From Gnetum montanum (taxonomy: Eukaryota > Streptophyta > Gnetopsida > Gnetales > Gnetaceae), in contig MNCI01005415.1 in NCBI GenBank assembly GCA_015680685.1, forward strand, positions 130,035 through 194,034: DNA of 64,000 nucleotides. The letters run 5' to 3'. Both the position numbers and the translations under genes were made by a program. Positions within the stretch are counted from its first letter, which is position 1. Each line of letters starts with the position of its first letter. The notes below the pieces were generated by a model. That model worked only from the letters and a program-made list of their open reading frames with translations, searched no databases and was not told the origin of the DNA. Positions 22,746 through 35,968 of this stretch are shown here, piece by piece.

Positions 22746-25700
22746 TAGTTGAAAATTAGTTATGAGGATAATTAAATATGAAGAAAATAGGACTAGAACA
22801 AAGATTACTAAAACCAGAGTGAAGTTATATGTTGAAAGATTACAATGATTTGTAAATATATAATAATTGTATGATATATTTAATTAATTTAATACTATAT
22901 ATAGGTATAAGTATAAGAAACAATAAAAGATATATGATAGAAGTGCAAAAAACTAGAAGAATTAGAGTATAGATAAACAAGTAGAATGAAACCATGGAGC
23001 AAGTTCATGAGTAGATGATGCTGCTAAAGGTGATGTTAAAAATAATGATGGAATCCTTCATGACATCAACAAATTAGATGAACAATAAATATCATATGCT
23101 TTTTGAACATCATATGGAGTACATCATATATATGCTACTATGAATGGAAGATAAGATGAATGAATTACTATGATACTTGTAGATAAAAGAAGATTCTTGA
23201 AAGGATTACAAAAACACCAAAAAATGTGGAAATAATAAAAGCACCAAACAAGTAAGAAGACCCTATGTTCATAACTATAAGTTTAAAAATAAGCCCCAAT
23301 ATCCTAAGCCCTGAAGGACCAATTTTCCTAAATCCTATTATCCTAAATTGTATGATGCCTAGCCTATTCTTTATGATGTATGGATGAAATGAGTTAAGTT
23401 ACTAAAGAACTTAACTTAAACTTTGTAATATCCTATAACTCAAATAAAAAGAAATGAAATAAAGAAGATATTTTTATAATAACTTTTTGTATAATGAATG
23501 ATCACTACCATAAGTATTAAATGCACTGTTGGAAACATGAGTTATCATAAATGACCAGAGCAAAGATAAAAAATTATTAAATTCATAATCCAAAGAAAGA
23601 GTTAATCATCATTCACAACAAGGATTCAAGCATATTCAAAGAAAGAATTTTCTTTGTATTCCACTAAGAATCTCCATTTTTGAATGTTATGATATCTAGT
23701 TATTTTGAGTACCAGTATTAAGAATCAAGATGAATCTAGAAAGGAGGATTAACTATGATGCAATTTTGGAAAATAAGGAAGCCATCATAATACCATATAT
23801 AAGTCATATTTAAGGAAAGATCAAGCTAAACTATGTAATCACTTGCAACTCAAATTTCCTACAGCAAAGAATGGAATCAAAAGTGTTCAACAAATTGAAT
23901 GTAGTTGGCATGGATAGCTATTCATAATTCAATCTTTCTACTTTAGAATTGATGACTAATGAAAAACCAAACTAGTTACTAAATACGTATTCCAATGTTA
24001 TAATGAAACTATTTTATTGTCAATGATAGAAATGTTTATCTTGCATTTTTGGATACCTGATCAGTTAATTTTGAAGCTCTAATACATTCATTTCTTTCCA
24101 AGAAATCCTTATAATATTATAGATCACATCCTTGGATAAATATAAACTTGCTAGTAGACCATGTCTATTCCATGTGTAAAATTCACAATGCATGATTGGA
24201 TTTCATAGATCATTGTACTATAGTCTAGTGGAGTACCATGAAGACCTTGTATTGTATTCAAGATTGGGACCTAAAGTGCATCTAGGTAATAATCATAGTG
24301 CATAACTTCTATCATGAACTTGTAAACATGAAAGAAGGTACAAGGAGAAAATTTGGTTTTATAGGATTTGTCACAATACTGGCCAAGATATTATACAAAT
24401 GGGTTTGTGCTCAATACTAGGGTGTGTGGTAATTCATGTTCTTCTAGCAAAAAGAAAGGTTATAAATTTAAGAAAATTTCAATCATAATGCTAAAAGAAT
24501 AGGCTAGTTAGGAGTTAGCTAGCATTAGGGTGTCAACCCAAATATCATCTAAACACACATTGACACTTAATTCTAAAGAAAAGGGTGCAACAATGAAACT
24601 GAAGATCCTATCAACTATCCATACAACTACATTGGGCAAGTGAAAGAACATAGGTGATGAGTTTATTTCTATCCCTCCTTTCAATTATTCTAATACTGTA
24701 GAGATTAACTCATATACAACATTTCCAGTCTTAGATGCTACAACTTTAGCTAGTCATTGTCAATTAATAAACATAACTAAATCATCACATAGTCTAAGGA
24801 CCTGTGTTTACTTAATGACTATTAGTATCTATCAGTTATTAGAAACAAAAATTATTTCCCTATATGAATTTCCTATTCTTATGAGTGGAACAAAAATAAA
24901 ATTTTTTGAATAGAATTTGTTGGAGCTTGAAGTAGGAATGTAGATGTAGCAATCAAAAGAGAAGTATAGTATTGGTTGAACACTAAGTAATAAAATATAC
25001 TGAATGATCATTAGCTCCTAAAAGCTAAATTATGTCTCTATGTTAAATCTATAATCCATTATGAAAAATTTATGTATGTAGAAAATAGCAAACATGATGA
25101 AACCTTAGTGGCAATCAAGCATTTATCATTAATGGAAAAGAAGAAAGAAGGATGTACAACTACTTTGTAGAATTAGATTAGTAAATATGACAAGCTAAAA
25201 TTAGGATTTTAGAAATTTTCATTGATAGTGGAAAAATATAAGACATATATTAGGCCAAAACTACAACCACTAGATCAAAAACCAAGTTAAAAAGCTTTAT
25301 TTATGGAATCACTAGAAGATAACATTATGAAGATCAAAGAAAAATGCTTACAAGAGAAGGAAAAGCTATAGAATAAAACTCATTAGCTAAAACAAGAAAT
25401 TAAAGATCTTTGAAAGACCAATTAAAAATTACTAATGGAACATTCAACATTACAGGTCAACATCTTGGAATCCAATGAGAGAATGGATGTTGAAAATTCA
25501 TTAGTAGAAGAATATAAATAACAAGTAATCTTAAAAGAGGATGAAGTCAAGGCCTACTAAGAAGAACTTGTAGGGCTACAAAGGAAAATGAAAGTACTTA
25601 AGGCATCCATGAAGCTCCAACAATAAGAAGTACTCTACTTAGAATCATCATAGGATGTACCAAAATAAAAAGTGCTTCCTCTCTCTAGTTTAGAACTAGT

Positions 25701-26061
25701 GCTTGTTCCTATTCCTATTCATGTTCATGATGTTCTACAAGAAACTAAAGATCTCCTAGCTACATCTGGATCATCATTTTCATTTAGATGGACTCAACAC
25801 TATTCATTCCCCAAATCAAATTTCCATGATGTATATTTTCTTTTAAACCTAATGAAGAATAGAGGTTCCTTATGTCAAATCTATGTTACACTATTTGTTA
25901 TTTCTACAAACTCATGAGTGAAGGGGAGTAATTCCATCAATTCTTACAAAGGTATAATGATTTTTAATTGGCCATCATGAACCATTGTACAATTTTTAAA
26001 ATATTATTAACCACTTATAAACTTCATACAAATAACAAATAATGTTATAAAATTAATGCTT
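22746..26061 (+). mobile_element. Internal region of element G (copia-like), heavily decayed
   Basis: About 3.3 kb between primer site and polypurine tract. It is very A/T-rich with stops in all frames, and I could not recognise integrase or reverse transcriptase motifs. The best coding remnant is 25310-25920 on +: a Lys/Glu/Leu-rich coiled coil (LLMEHSTLQVNILESNERM, EELVGLQRKMKVLKASMKL) ending in an 81-codon open frame (25672-25917) with LCQIYVTLFVISTNS. Copia assignment rests on the LTR ends and primer site only. Confidence 0.55.
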
Positions 26062-26070
26062 GAAGGGAAG
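26062..26070 (+). promoter_or_regulatory. Polypurine tract of element G
   Basis: GAAGGGAAG immediately before the 3' LTR; it primes plus-strand DNA synthesis. Confidence 0.75.
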
Positions 26071-26946
26071 TGTTAGAATTCAATCATAACACAATGTCCC
26101 ATCATGAGTTTTGTAACTATATGAGATGTAACTCATTTCATCCAAATTGACATAACCTTATACATAGAACATAAGTAGTCATTAATCAATCAAGAAGAGG
26201 TAAAGAAAAAAGAGAGATGTAGTAAGAAACAATATAAGATTAAGAAAATAGTATGTGTAAGCAATGATGAATCATAAGAGAAGATATTAGATGCAACATC
26301 ATATAGAAGATAATCAAAATCAGAATCACAAGGAACCAAAGGTACATGTCTAAAGTAGGATAATAGTTAATATTAAGAAATATAATGAAACATAGTAGTC
26401 ATTATGATCAATAGTATTCATAATGATGACCTAAGAAACTAAAATATTAGTAAGTAACTTGTAAACAAAAAGAATTGTAGAAGGATCTAGTTTCCCAAAT
26501 AGGAAGAGAAGATCATCCAGAAGATTTTGATAAAGTAAAAGAAATGACTACAAAGAGGGACACGCTATAAATAAAATAGTAGTTCATAATAGGCTAAACT
26601 ATGATTCATTGAAAATGTCCAAGAGAGCCTAGCTCACATAAGACTAATCGATGAAGAAAATTCCTAGAAGACCTATCACAAGTAATAGGCAAAGATAGGC
26701 ATTGTAAGAATTTGGCCAACGGAAAAGAAAAGAGAAGAAGAAAAAAAAAGAAAATTTTATGAAGAAGAGATTTTTAGTAAGTTTGATAAACACTAAGAGT
26801 CACTATAGAATATAAATAATGAAATTACAAAAAATGTATAATGATGAGTTTCTTTAATTGATGAATCATGTGTTTAGTTTTATCATAATTTTTACAATCC
26901 TTATGTAATTAGAGTTATCCAAAAGACAAAAAACCAAACTCTAACA
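26071..26946 (+). repeat. 3' LTR of element G
   Basis: 876 bp with the terminal inverted repeat TGTTAGA ... TCTAACA, typical of plant copia elements. It is preceded by a polypurine tract, and its last ~85 bp match 22652-22732. The following 5 bp are ATCAT (26947-26951), the expected target duplication. It interrupts gag of H. Confidence 0.85.
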
Positions 26947-27700
26947 ATCATGGTTATTGTCTTCATCTTTAAATTTTGACTTAGATCTCTTCTTTATTTT
27001 GGATCCTTTATCCTTTATTTTTGAAGATTGTTTACTCCTACTCTCAAATCTAGTGATTTTATTTTCTGCTTTGAGAATCAAATCATAAGTATCATTAAGG
27101 GTTTAAGGCTCATAGAATGATAAATCTTGTTGATAAACCATATTAAGACCTCTAGGAAAGATTAAAGCCTATTCATATTCCTTTGAGTTTACATTAGATT
27201 GATGGAATAATTTGTAAAATTCAATGTAAAACTCTGCACATCTTTATCTTCCTATCTAAGGAATTTAAGCTTTATAATAATCTTTGGTCTTTGCCAAGAT
27301 TTTTCAAATTTGCATTTCAACCTATATTTCATCAAATATCAATCCCTCATAAGTTATCCATTTTTCCTTTCATAACTTTAAGACTCTTTTTCCTACCAAG
27401 TTGAAGTCATATTTTCAATTATAGATTTAAGAATTAATATCTTTAGATGATTTGGTACCTCTTCTAACTCAAAATGCTTATCAAGTAACTTCAACTAAAT
27501 TTCAAAAAGCTTTGGTATCATCTACATCATTCAAAGCTTTTAATTCTACATACAGAAGTATAGCAGTATTCTTGAATGCATTGGTAAGTCTTACTTCATC
27601 TTGATCATTAAGCTTATTATGAGAAGAAGATGTTATCCACAATGGAGATATTAACATTCTAGCATGAACATCCTTAGATCTAATGCTACCATAACTAGAA
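26947..27700 (-). pseudogene. Element H gag, partial
   Basis: Minus-strand text near 27680-27510 includes LNDQDEVRLTNAFKNTAILL and LKALNDVDDTKAF. After stops, AEFYIEFYKLFHQSNVNSKE and LIFPRGLNMVYQQDLSFYE lead to a Lys/Ser-rich basic tail (RSKQSSKIKDKGSKIKKRSK) that ends where G is inserted. Layout (capsid-like helices then a basic nucleocapsid-like tail) and position beside LTR H support gag. No zinc knuckle was seen. Family not recognised with confidence. Confidence 0.6.
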
Positions 27701-27726
27701 TACTCTTTCTCCACTAGGTCAAGTGT

Positions 27727-29121
27727 TGTGATAAGAAAAGTTGATTGTTGAAAAATTGATGGATCAGATGTAGTAGCCTCAACCAAAAATTCCTAGGGCC
27801 TCTACAAAATGAGATTCGGGGTATCTTGGATGGTTTGATAAATCAGCTAGGAACTTATAAAATTCAAAATGAATGATGTAAATAATAATGAAAAAATTAT
27901 AGATCCGTAGAATAAGAAAACAAATGTAGATTTCACACATAAATGAAACTTCAAAATTTTATTAAAATAATAAAGGAAGAGTTTGATAAATGTATACAAT
28001 AAGTGCCCATGGAGGATTTGCTGAGGTAGGATTTCAAGGCCCATTGAAGCCAATGTAATTTGCTCCATGATTTAGATACCAAGCCACTCTTAATGTGTTC
28101 AAATATTGTCTACTACAAACTCTAGATTTGCAATTTGGATTATTATTGCAGGTGAGAAATGTGAAAAATTTGACTTCCAAATTGCTCCACATTAAGGGTT
28201 GGGAGCCCTAGAAAGGTAGCATTGACACCAAAAGTTCACAAGTCTTAAGGATATAATGCTTTAACTTTGGGGTTCAAGAGAATGCAAACATGGGAGATTG
28301 CAAGAGCTCTTGAGTACTTGACAATTCCTATGTGTGGAACTATAAAAATTGTGAGAACCAAACTTTGTTGTTCATGAAAACTTGCTAAAGCTATAAATGG
28401 TGTTTGAGGTTGGTTTTTATAGGTTTTCAACCATGAATGGTGCTACAAAATGGATTTAATTTGGCTGCAAATTGGCTACCAAAGTTTTGTAAATTTCTAC
28501 CTCATATAGGTAAGATGGATGCCCAAATTTTGGGGGTTACTATATATGGTAAGTGCCTTCCCCCCATGGTCATTCCATTTACTATAAATTGTAATGGGGG
28601 CACACCTTCTATGCTGGAGATAAATCTTCTATGCTTAGCCTTCTACCATCCATGCTGAAGTGGCTAGTACTAAAATTTGGCTTTTGTGGCTTCCATGTTG
28701 GGGGCATGCAATTTTCAAACTAGGGATGAAGCCTCCATGCCAGGGAAAATCTTCTATAATGAGGGGGAAACCCCCATCCTTCCAAACTAGGGAGTAGGTG
28801 AGATTTACCCCTTATAGATGTTTCTAGCATAGAAAAGTATATACTGTCCATAAAAGCTATCAAATTTCCATTTTTGGAATTCCAAAAGGTAATTTTAACC
28901 CCTATAAAGCCTAAATATAGATACTAGGTAACTATCATCACTTGGGAAATTAGGCTTTGACCACTTATGAAGAAGTTTTAGCCACAAAAATATAGAATAT
29001 GTGAGGTTATTCCTCATCGATTACAATCTTCACATTTATAATGAAGTTTTACGTCGAGTTTGATGGGGTGCAAGCTACATGGTGAAAATTGACTCTACAT
29101 GCTAATTTTTGTGTTGTTTCA
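27727..29121 (-). repeat. 5' LTR of element H (F-type)
   Basis: About 1395 bp aligning in the same orientation with LTR F. Shared blocks include AATGAATGATGTAAATAATAATG, TTTATTAAAATAATAAAGGA and the CCATGC..GGGG words near 28680-28780. It ends with GTGTTGTTTCA at 29121. The likely TATA on minus is at 28411-28427 (AACCTATAAAAACC). A recognisable tRNA-Asn primer site is no longer present at its inner end. Confidence 0.8.
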
Positions 29122-30295
29122 ATGGCCCCTCTTTGTTAGTGTCTAGAGGATTGAATCAAGAGGCATCGATAAAGAATATAAAACACCACTACATATTATA
29201 ATGCTATAATGCATATAGGAAACATGAGATGATAAAACCAAGCTATTCAAATTGCTAAATGATGAGGTCGAGGTACCCTTATGCTCAACCATACGAATAT
29301 GAGTGTGTAGGTGTGATCCGGTCAAACTCTATAGATAGACTAGTTGTGGTACCTAGATAGTTACACATTAATCGTAGTTCACTATCTTTTCACCTGGACT
29401 ATTATTTGCTTTGTCATGTATGGTTTAGTCCAGAGTGAGGTGTATGATGTGATTGCTAACATTAGACTACTCCTAGAGATGATGAGAAATAATCTTGATT
29501 AAGCTAATAAGCAATATGAAATAAAATCTAAACTATCCTAAGTGCGATGAGCATCTGTCCTTAATCATCCACATGCATCTTAGACCTCATGCACTACTTC
29601 TGGAGTTACCAAGCACATATTACTTGAGCACTATTAGATACACTACTAGGTTACCAAGTAGTTACACTTAAATGTTCATTATTAAGATGTACTCATTCCA
29701 CATTAAGAATAGAAATAGTAAATAATGATAAGGATATGTTAACTAAGAAAATAATAAATAATAAGTAACAATTAAACAATTAAAACCTAAGTGAATGTTG
29801 CAATGATAGAGTGATCTTGATCACCAATTGTGCACGTGTCCAAGTACATCACACTCGAACAAAGCTTTCGTACAATTAAAAAATGTCACACTACAGGCAT
29901 GCACTTGGGAGAGAACTAAAAACTAAAAAAATGAATCTACCCTCAAGACTTACCCACTGACTCCCTTCCTATGGACCTGAGTGCTATATTTAGAGGACAA
30001 CACATGAATCATGATATTGTGTATTTGATATTGTTATCCAGGCTATGATATTGCATACCTGATATCAAGTATATGATATCGGGGCTTGGGAAATTGTGAT
30101 TCATCATACCTCCATGATTGAATAACAAATAGTCCTTGAGTCTAACAATGAAAATGAGAATTATTTCATTTGATTACACAATGGATAGGTATGGGATTAT
30201 TGACTAACTATGCATTACTTCATGCTACAGTGTGGAATTAAACAAATCAAAGTTAGGACACCACCATGGAATTTAATAGACAAAATTGTTGGAAC
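29122..30295. other. Unassigned stretch with GATATTG/GATATC words
   Basis: No coding similarity recognised. At 30010-30085 words such as GATATTGTG, GATATTGCA and GATATCAAG are reiterated next to a TATA-like CTAAATATAG (minus, near 29980-29990). This resembles the U3 arrangement of the other LTRs, so part of an LTR is possible, but no matching partner was found. Confidence 0.35.
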
Positions 30296-33200
30296 TCATG
30301 TGGTTCCTAGTGGTGGTGGCTCCTCCATGGGCCTCCTCCCCTTATAACTTGTTCTCCAGGCTTTGGAAATGGATGTCTCTAACGGAGCACCTGAAGCTTT
30401 TCTTCTTCAATTTTGGGATCATGTGCCATTCATGCTAATGTTCCAATATTTGATGGAGTCAACACCTCCCATGGACATGGAAGTCGCAGAAAAATTTGAT
30501 TATCTTTGATGTACTAAGCTACAAAATACCATCATTCCTGCTCATAGGCTTTATCTTTGTCTCTACATTTTTGGTAATCCATGAGCCATCATGCCAAATT
30601 TACCATGGCAACTTTTTGCACTTCGTAGCTAGTCTTGATCACCTCTAATTCAAAATTTGCTACCTCTAATTTTTGTAGTGTCTTTCTGTGTTTTGAAAAT
30701 TCTACTTCATACTTGGCATAGGTGGCTATTATGTATTTCTCTAATTCTATCCTTGGACATCCTGCTGTCAACATGGCTAAAGCTGGCATACCATAGGTTT
30801 GCCTACTCCATGTACCCAGTGAGATCCTAAATCTGTAGGTTTTGGCTCTTTAGTTTTGCTTGGTGGATGAAGGAATAAGTATCTAGTATGGCCCACCAGT
30901 CAGCATTCCAAGCACTGAGAGTGTTGATATGAGCCTTGGCCATATGGATTTCTTTCTTAATAATTTTTTTGTACATCCACACCTGATCTCTAAACTGTTT
31001 CATGTTTCTTATCCTCATTTTGCCATGCGCTTATTTCAATAGTCATCTTCTAACAGATCTTGCGTACCTCCTTCATTGAGAGGGCTCTTTTTTCTCTAGC
31101 TAAGTGACTCATTTTCGTGTTGATCCTTATTAATTATTTTCAAATTTTCTAGAAATTCTACTTGAGAACATTCTTCTATTTTTTGATTATGGTTAATCGG
31201 AGATTCTTAGTCGCAAGATGTCTATTTTCTTCTTGTAAGGCCTTGAGTGCTTTGGCATGTGGGTACGTTTTCGCTTGTGCCTTTGAAGCATCCTAATTAG
31301 CCTTCTCTTTCTCCCCTACCACCCTTTAATTCTCTTCTAACAGTTTATTTAGCTACTCCATCTAAAATAACTCTAGCTAGTTAGCTGGGATAGATTAGGA
31401 TAGATCCCACTATGCAACTTATAGGGAGACAAACTTCTCTTCAAGTCTTTTTAACTCATCCTTTGCATGTTTGTCCCTAACTTCTACCATGACCAAATTT
31501 CCTTTTTTGGAAATGAGGTCTAATTTTGTTGCTATGATATCTTGAGGGATGTTAGACAAGGACATAATCATTTGTCCTATTTGTAGGAATCAATCCAAAA
31601 CATCCTCATGATCTGTAAGAGTCAACGAGGGACTCGCCAAATTTTGAGAATCGCATGCTCTTATGAAATCTACCAGTGGCACAACAGGGATATTAAATGA
31701 TCGTTTAATGTGGTCTACAACTAGTTCTACTACTTCCATTGCATCCTAGTGTTGCATAACTAGTACTATGGCACCTTCACCTATTTCTAATTGCACTTGA
31801 AAAGATGCAGTATTTCTAGAGATCTGTTGTGACCAATGTAATTCCCCTCCTCCTATTTAGATAGATACCTCACCTTGTGTGTGATAAATTGAGACTATGG
31901 GCTATATAGCATCATCAATGACCTTGAAGAGGTTAGCCTCATCACAACTTTGCCAACTAACCATTTTCGTAATGGCTCGGATATGGCTCATCGATGATTG
32001 ATAGTCTTACAACGGTGGTGATGGTTTCTCTTGTTAGCTTGTGGGCTATGTACTGGGCCTTGCTTCCTATTGTTGACTAGGCCTTATGTCCAAAAGTTGG
32101 CTGGGCCTAGTTGTTTGAGGTGTAGTGGGCCCAATCGTCTACTCTTATTTAGGCTCTAGTGTCTCACCAGCATCTTTCCTTGGTCTTAGTAACTTTAGTA
32201 ATTCAGCATATGAGGCATTCTCAGCCTTTCAAGAAACATCATTGGTGTACCACAAAATTCCATCATGTTGACACAGCTTCCTAATTAGGCAGGGAAAAGG
32301 AAATAAAAACTTCTCCATCTTATGTTCTTCAAACTACTTCAATATTTCTATGAGATATAGATGGGACATGTTGGCATCAACCGTGCCCATTAGGATTGAA
32401 GTTCCTCTAGCCACATAGGTGGAAATTATATTTAATCCTTTTGTTGTGAAGATGTGATAGGTGCCAATTTTGAAATCGATTCTCTCTTCAAGTGTGAGCT
32501 CTCCATATGTTTTATCCTCCTTGTTATACGTCCTTTCTAACCATATTTTTCATGCATTAGCATCAGAGTGGGTGAACAAGTGAGCAACCTTGGGCCCTAT
32601 ATTCAGAAGGTTTAGAACTTTTCAAATGGCCTTGGTACAGAAATCGACTGAAATCCCACCAATATCAATGATGGTTCCTTCTTCCTTATTATGGAAAAAT
32701 TTGTACATCTCTCCCAAAGATCATTTGCCACTCTCTAAGAGAATAGGCCATAGTGGAGATCCTTTATTTTTATCTCTGACTAACTGTAGGGAAAATTCGA
32801 TAAAGAATCCAAATTTGAGTTTCACGATCACTGTAGTTGACATGGACCTTTTCCAAATTACCTGAATGCATTCTAGGAACAATGTGATATGTTGTTCCTA
32901 TTTAGCTACCCTTCCTTCTCCACCTTCTACATCCCTAGATTCTGCAATAATAGGAGGTTCTTGATGAATTCTGAAGGATTATGCCTCTTACTCTACATGT
33001 TCTATGGGAGGTGCTTAGCCTCTGCCTCTCCTTGGTCATTTGGATGTACCCTGAGAGGGTCCTCTTTTTTGTTCTCATTTAGGGACCATCTGTAATCACA
33101 CAAGATCAATTATTAGTAAGGTTGTTTAACAAAATTTTATTTATACCTTACACATTACCTTTAATGAATTCAATTTTTACTTTTGTGATTTAGAGTAATA

Positions 33201-33420
33201 AAGTTTCAAGAAAATATCCCTAAAATTTTTAATGTCAAGCCCAATTTGATTAGGTAACTTCAAAAATAATTTCCATGGTTTGGGTGAAGAAATAAAATTA
33301 ATTTGGCATATGTTTTTAGCATTTCTTAAGGTCACTTAGCCCTTATTATATCCCTTGGGCAATAGCGAATTTCAAAAAAGTTACACACAACTTGGAGCAT
33401 ACAGTTCCCCCATGACTGAG
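30296..33420 (-). pseudogene. Gene L: plant-transposon-protein-like domain plus coiled coil (decayed)
   Basis: The minus strand carries one long interrupted frame from an acceptor TTACAG at about 33093 down to about 30480, and a terminal exon 30296-30390 (acceptor GCTTCAG, ending LGTT then TGA). The N-terminal part reads GTIIDIGGISVDF, KTYGELTLEERIDFKIGTYH, IFTTKGLNIISTYVARGTS, LMGTVDANMSHLYLIEILK and KFLFPFPCLIRKLC. This fits the 'putative plant transposon protein' family (V-x-G-x-x-V-x-F near the start, FPSLIT-x-LC near the end) as I remember it. A Glu/Lys/Leu-rich coiled coil follows (LNKLLEEN, KALKALQEENRHLATKN, KHRKTLQKLEVANFELEV). About twenty in-frame stops. Overall layout parallels the antisense genes of B and C, but the host element was not identified and the first exon is uncertain. 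Confidence 0.65.
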
Positions 33421-33593
33421 TTAAACACTCTAGGTTTAAGCAGGTTTGATAGGAAAGAGAATCAGAGCATTAACAAGAAAAATATTGATGTTTAAATGAT
33501 GAGTGTGCAAGCTTGAAAATTTGTGAAAGAAAATTGCAACAACTCCCCTCGCATGAATAGTAGAAAATGATGTTGACGTGCATCTGGGGAGGT

Positions 33594-33617
33594 CCATATA
33601 TATAGATTTTATAGATG
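33594..33617 (-). promoter_or_regulatory. TATA-box region upstream of gene L
   Basis: Minus strand CATCTATAAAATCTATATAT, about 180 nt upstream of the first ATG of gene L. GATATC-type words lie just upstream (33640-33710). Confidence 0.5.
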
Positions 33618-35049
33618 CGATATATCGTACGCACTAGCGCAGACCTGATATCACATTGGACCCAATACCGAGTACCTAATATCGTGCCCCTTCCAATATA
33701 GGGTACTTGGTAAAATTGATAAATTTTAAATTCCCATGGCCAAGAATGAAGGACGTAAGGTAAATTTGAAAGATCTAGGATAATGTTGAATAGACATTAA
33801 GCCACAAAAAGTGTAATAAAGTTGAATTATATAATAAAGTTCTTTTTGAAAATTTTTAGGGAAAAGAACATTTAGTGGTGAATAGGAACGTTTAGATTGA
33901 AATGATGATAAAGGGAAGAATAAAGCTAGAAATGCAATACTCAGAGGGTATAAGATGATGCAATGGTGTACAATAAGTATAGATTAAAAAAGTTATGTAA
34001 GTGGGTCCTTTCAAAAGTAGGTTCCAACCTATCATGCCCTTGCATAACCACACCTTAAAATGTTTGTAGGTACTAGAAGGGTTAAATGCAATTTGCACCA
34101 GTGCAACAAAACACATACATGTTAACCATGATGAGATATGAATTCTATGCCACACAAGACACAAGTTAGAAATACTTGGACAATGGGGTGAAACAAATCA
34201 TAGAAGGGATTGCTGAAATTTAGACATGACATAATTGACTCTAGGCACAATGAATATTGATTGTAGGGTGTGATTAATGTATCATTAGCCTTTCACTCCA
34301 GAATCAAGACCAAGTTCATACCTCAGACTAGTGACATCACATCATTTCATACAATGATAGACAACCATAAGAGCATCATACTAGTAAGGCGTACAATCAC
34401 TTGGCATTTTGTCCAAGGGAGAAGTGATTTCGAATTCCTCTGTGGCACATTCTTCTTGATTTTTTCTTTGTTATTTTTCCTTCTTTCTTTTCTTTTTCTT
34501 CACCTAGCCACTTTAGCACTTTGTCATTTCCAAAGGTGATCCAAAGAAGCCACCAATCTTTAGGCATGGATGCATGTCTTTTTAGTGGAACCTTCTAGAA
34601 TAGCATTGAGTTTCTTTATTGAGTGCTATTATTATTCTTTAGTTCCATTTTTTGGTAGATCTACAATCATTTTACTACAACCAAGCTGCATGATAGCACA
34701 TACAGATGTCACTAGAGAGAATCCACAAGTCCCCTTGATGTCAAACCTTGGCTATTCCCTCTTAGTCCATCATTTTTCACTTTGGGAATAATGAATACAA
34801 AGTTACTTTAAGGTTTATTGATGACAAGTATATCATCATACCCAAACTAGAACCTTTTATTAATAGAATGGGTGGGTGGATGTTGTGGGCTTACTGTCCA
34901 AATAATTAGTTACCTAAGACTTAATAGCATAGGACAACACCTGAACTGAAAAGTCATATGAGTATTTTATTTACCAATGAGATTACCCTCAAAAAGATAA
35001 AAACAACAATTTGAAAAGTAAAAACCTAGAAAACAAAAAATTGTAAAAT
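33618..35049. other. Unassigned stretch between gene L and M gag
   Basis: No recognised coding sequence. It is A/T-rich, with pyrimidine tracts on + near 34440-34510 and open frames of 60-90 codons that show no family signature. GATATC/ATATCG words at 33640-33710. Confidence 0.4.
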
Positions 35050-35963
35050 TAAAGAAAAGAAAAAACATTTACTAATTCTGCTTACTAGAATGGGGGGTAT
35101 CCCCCATGACTAAACCTTTGAGCATGACTAGAATTAATAAATGGAAAGTTAATATCCATGCATGTTGTAAATGTTGGGGTCTAGTCATATCAAATCCATT
35201 GGGCATCTTTTGATGCGGTGGTTGGGATGTAACGAAATTGGGGTTCACACACTTGATTAAAGTAGGCATAGTAGGACATATTAGAAGATGTGGTCATGTG
35301 ATGAGAAGTTGATCCACTATGGCACCCATGACCATAAGACAGTATGCAGGGATCAGTATGTCTCCTCATATGGTTATATCCATTGGGTCACATGGTTATT
35401 GGAGCATAAATTGATGGCCTAGAAAGGGCAATAGGAGGTGTTAAATGTGAAGAGGAAGATTCCTCATAGTGCTAGACTTGTGTTGAGTTGGAAGATGTAG
35501 TGGTCTCAGAATCGTACTATCTCTTTCTATGGTCATGCCTAAAGAAAGGATGCTTTCAATGCTATGGAGAACTTCCACTACTATTGACAGTAGTAGCATA
35601 ACTAAGGTTCATGGGTTGGTGCTATGGTGTAGAACCTTCTAGCACAACTGGTGGTAATGTAGAAGGAGGTGAAGGATGAGAATATTGAGGGCCAGGAGAA
35701 GTGTAAGGAATATGAGGTGGTGATCTTGTTGGAGAGGACATGGGTTGATAGTACTCAGGAGAATGGTAATGATGAAGTGAAGTGAAGGATGTTGATCCAG
35801 CTGGGAAAATAGGATGTTGAACATCATAAGAATTTGATGTCAGGGTACATGAAGGGTGTGGTTTGTTTGGTGGTTGGCTACCCCATGACTAGGGGTTTTT
35901 CCATAATAGTTGAACATGGTACTTCTATATGACATTTGGATGTAGCATTTCTCCCCAATTCTC
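35050..35963 (-). pseudogene. Element M gag, proline-rich C-terminal part (left of element C)
   Basis: The minus strand reads Pro/Ser/Tyr/His-rich text: NSYDVQHPIFPAGSTSF, HSPEYYQPMSSPTRSPPH, PYTSPGPQYSHPSPPSTL, FFRHDHRKR. It continues from gag at 53513-54999 once element C and one copy of its ATGTA duplication are removed. This is the linker usually found after the capsid in Athila-like elements. Several stops. Confidence 0.6.
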
Positions 35964-35968
35964 ATGTA
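35964..35968. repeat. Target-site duplication of element C (left)
   Basis: ATGTA immediately before the 5' LTR, identical to 53508-53512 after the 3' LTR. Confidence 0.93.
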
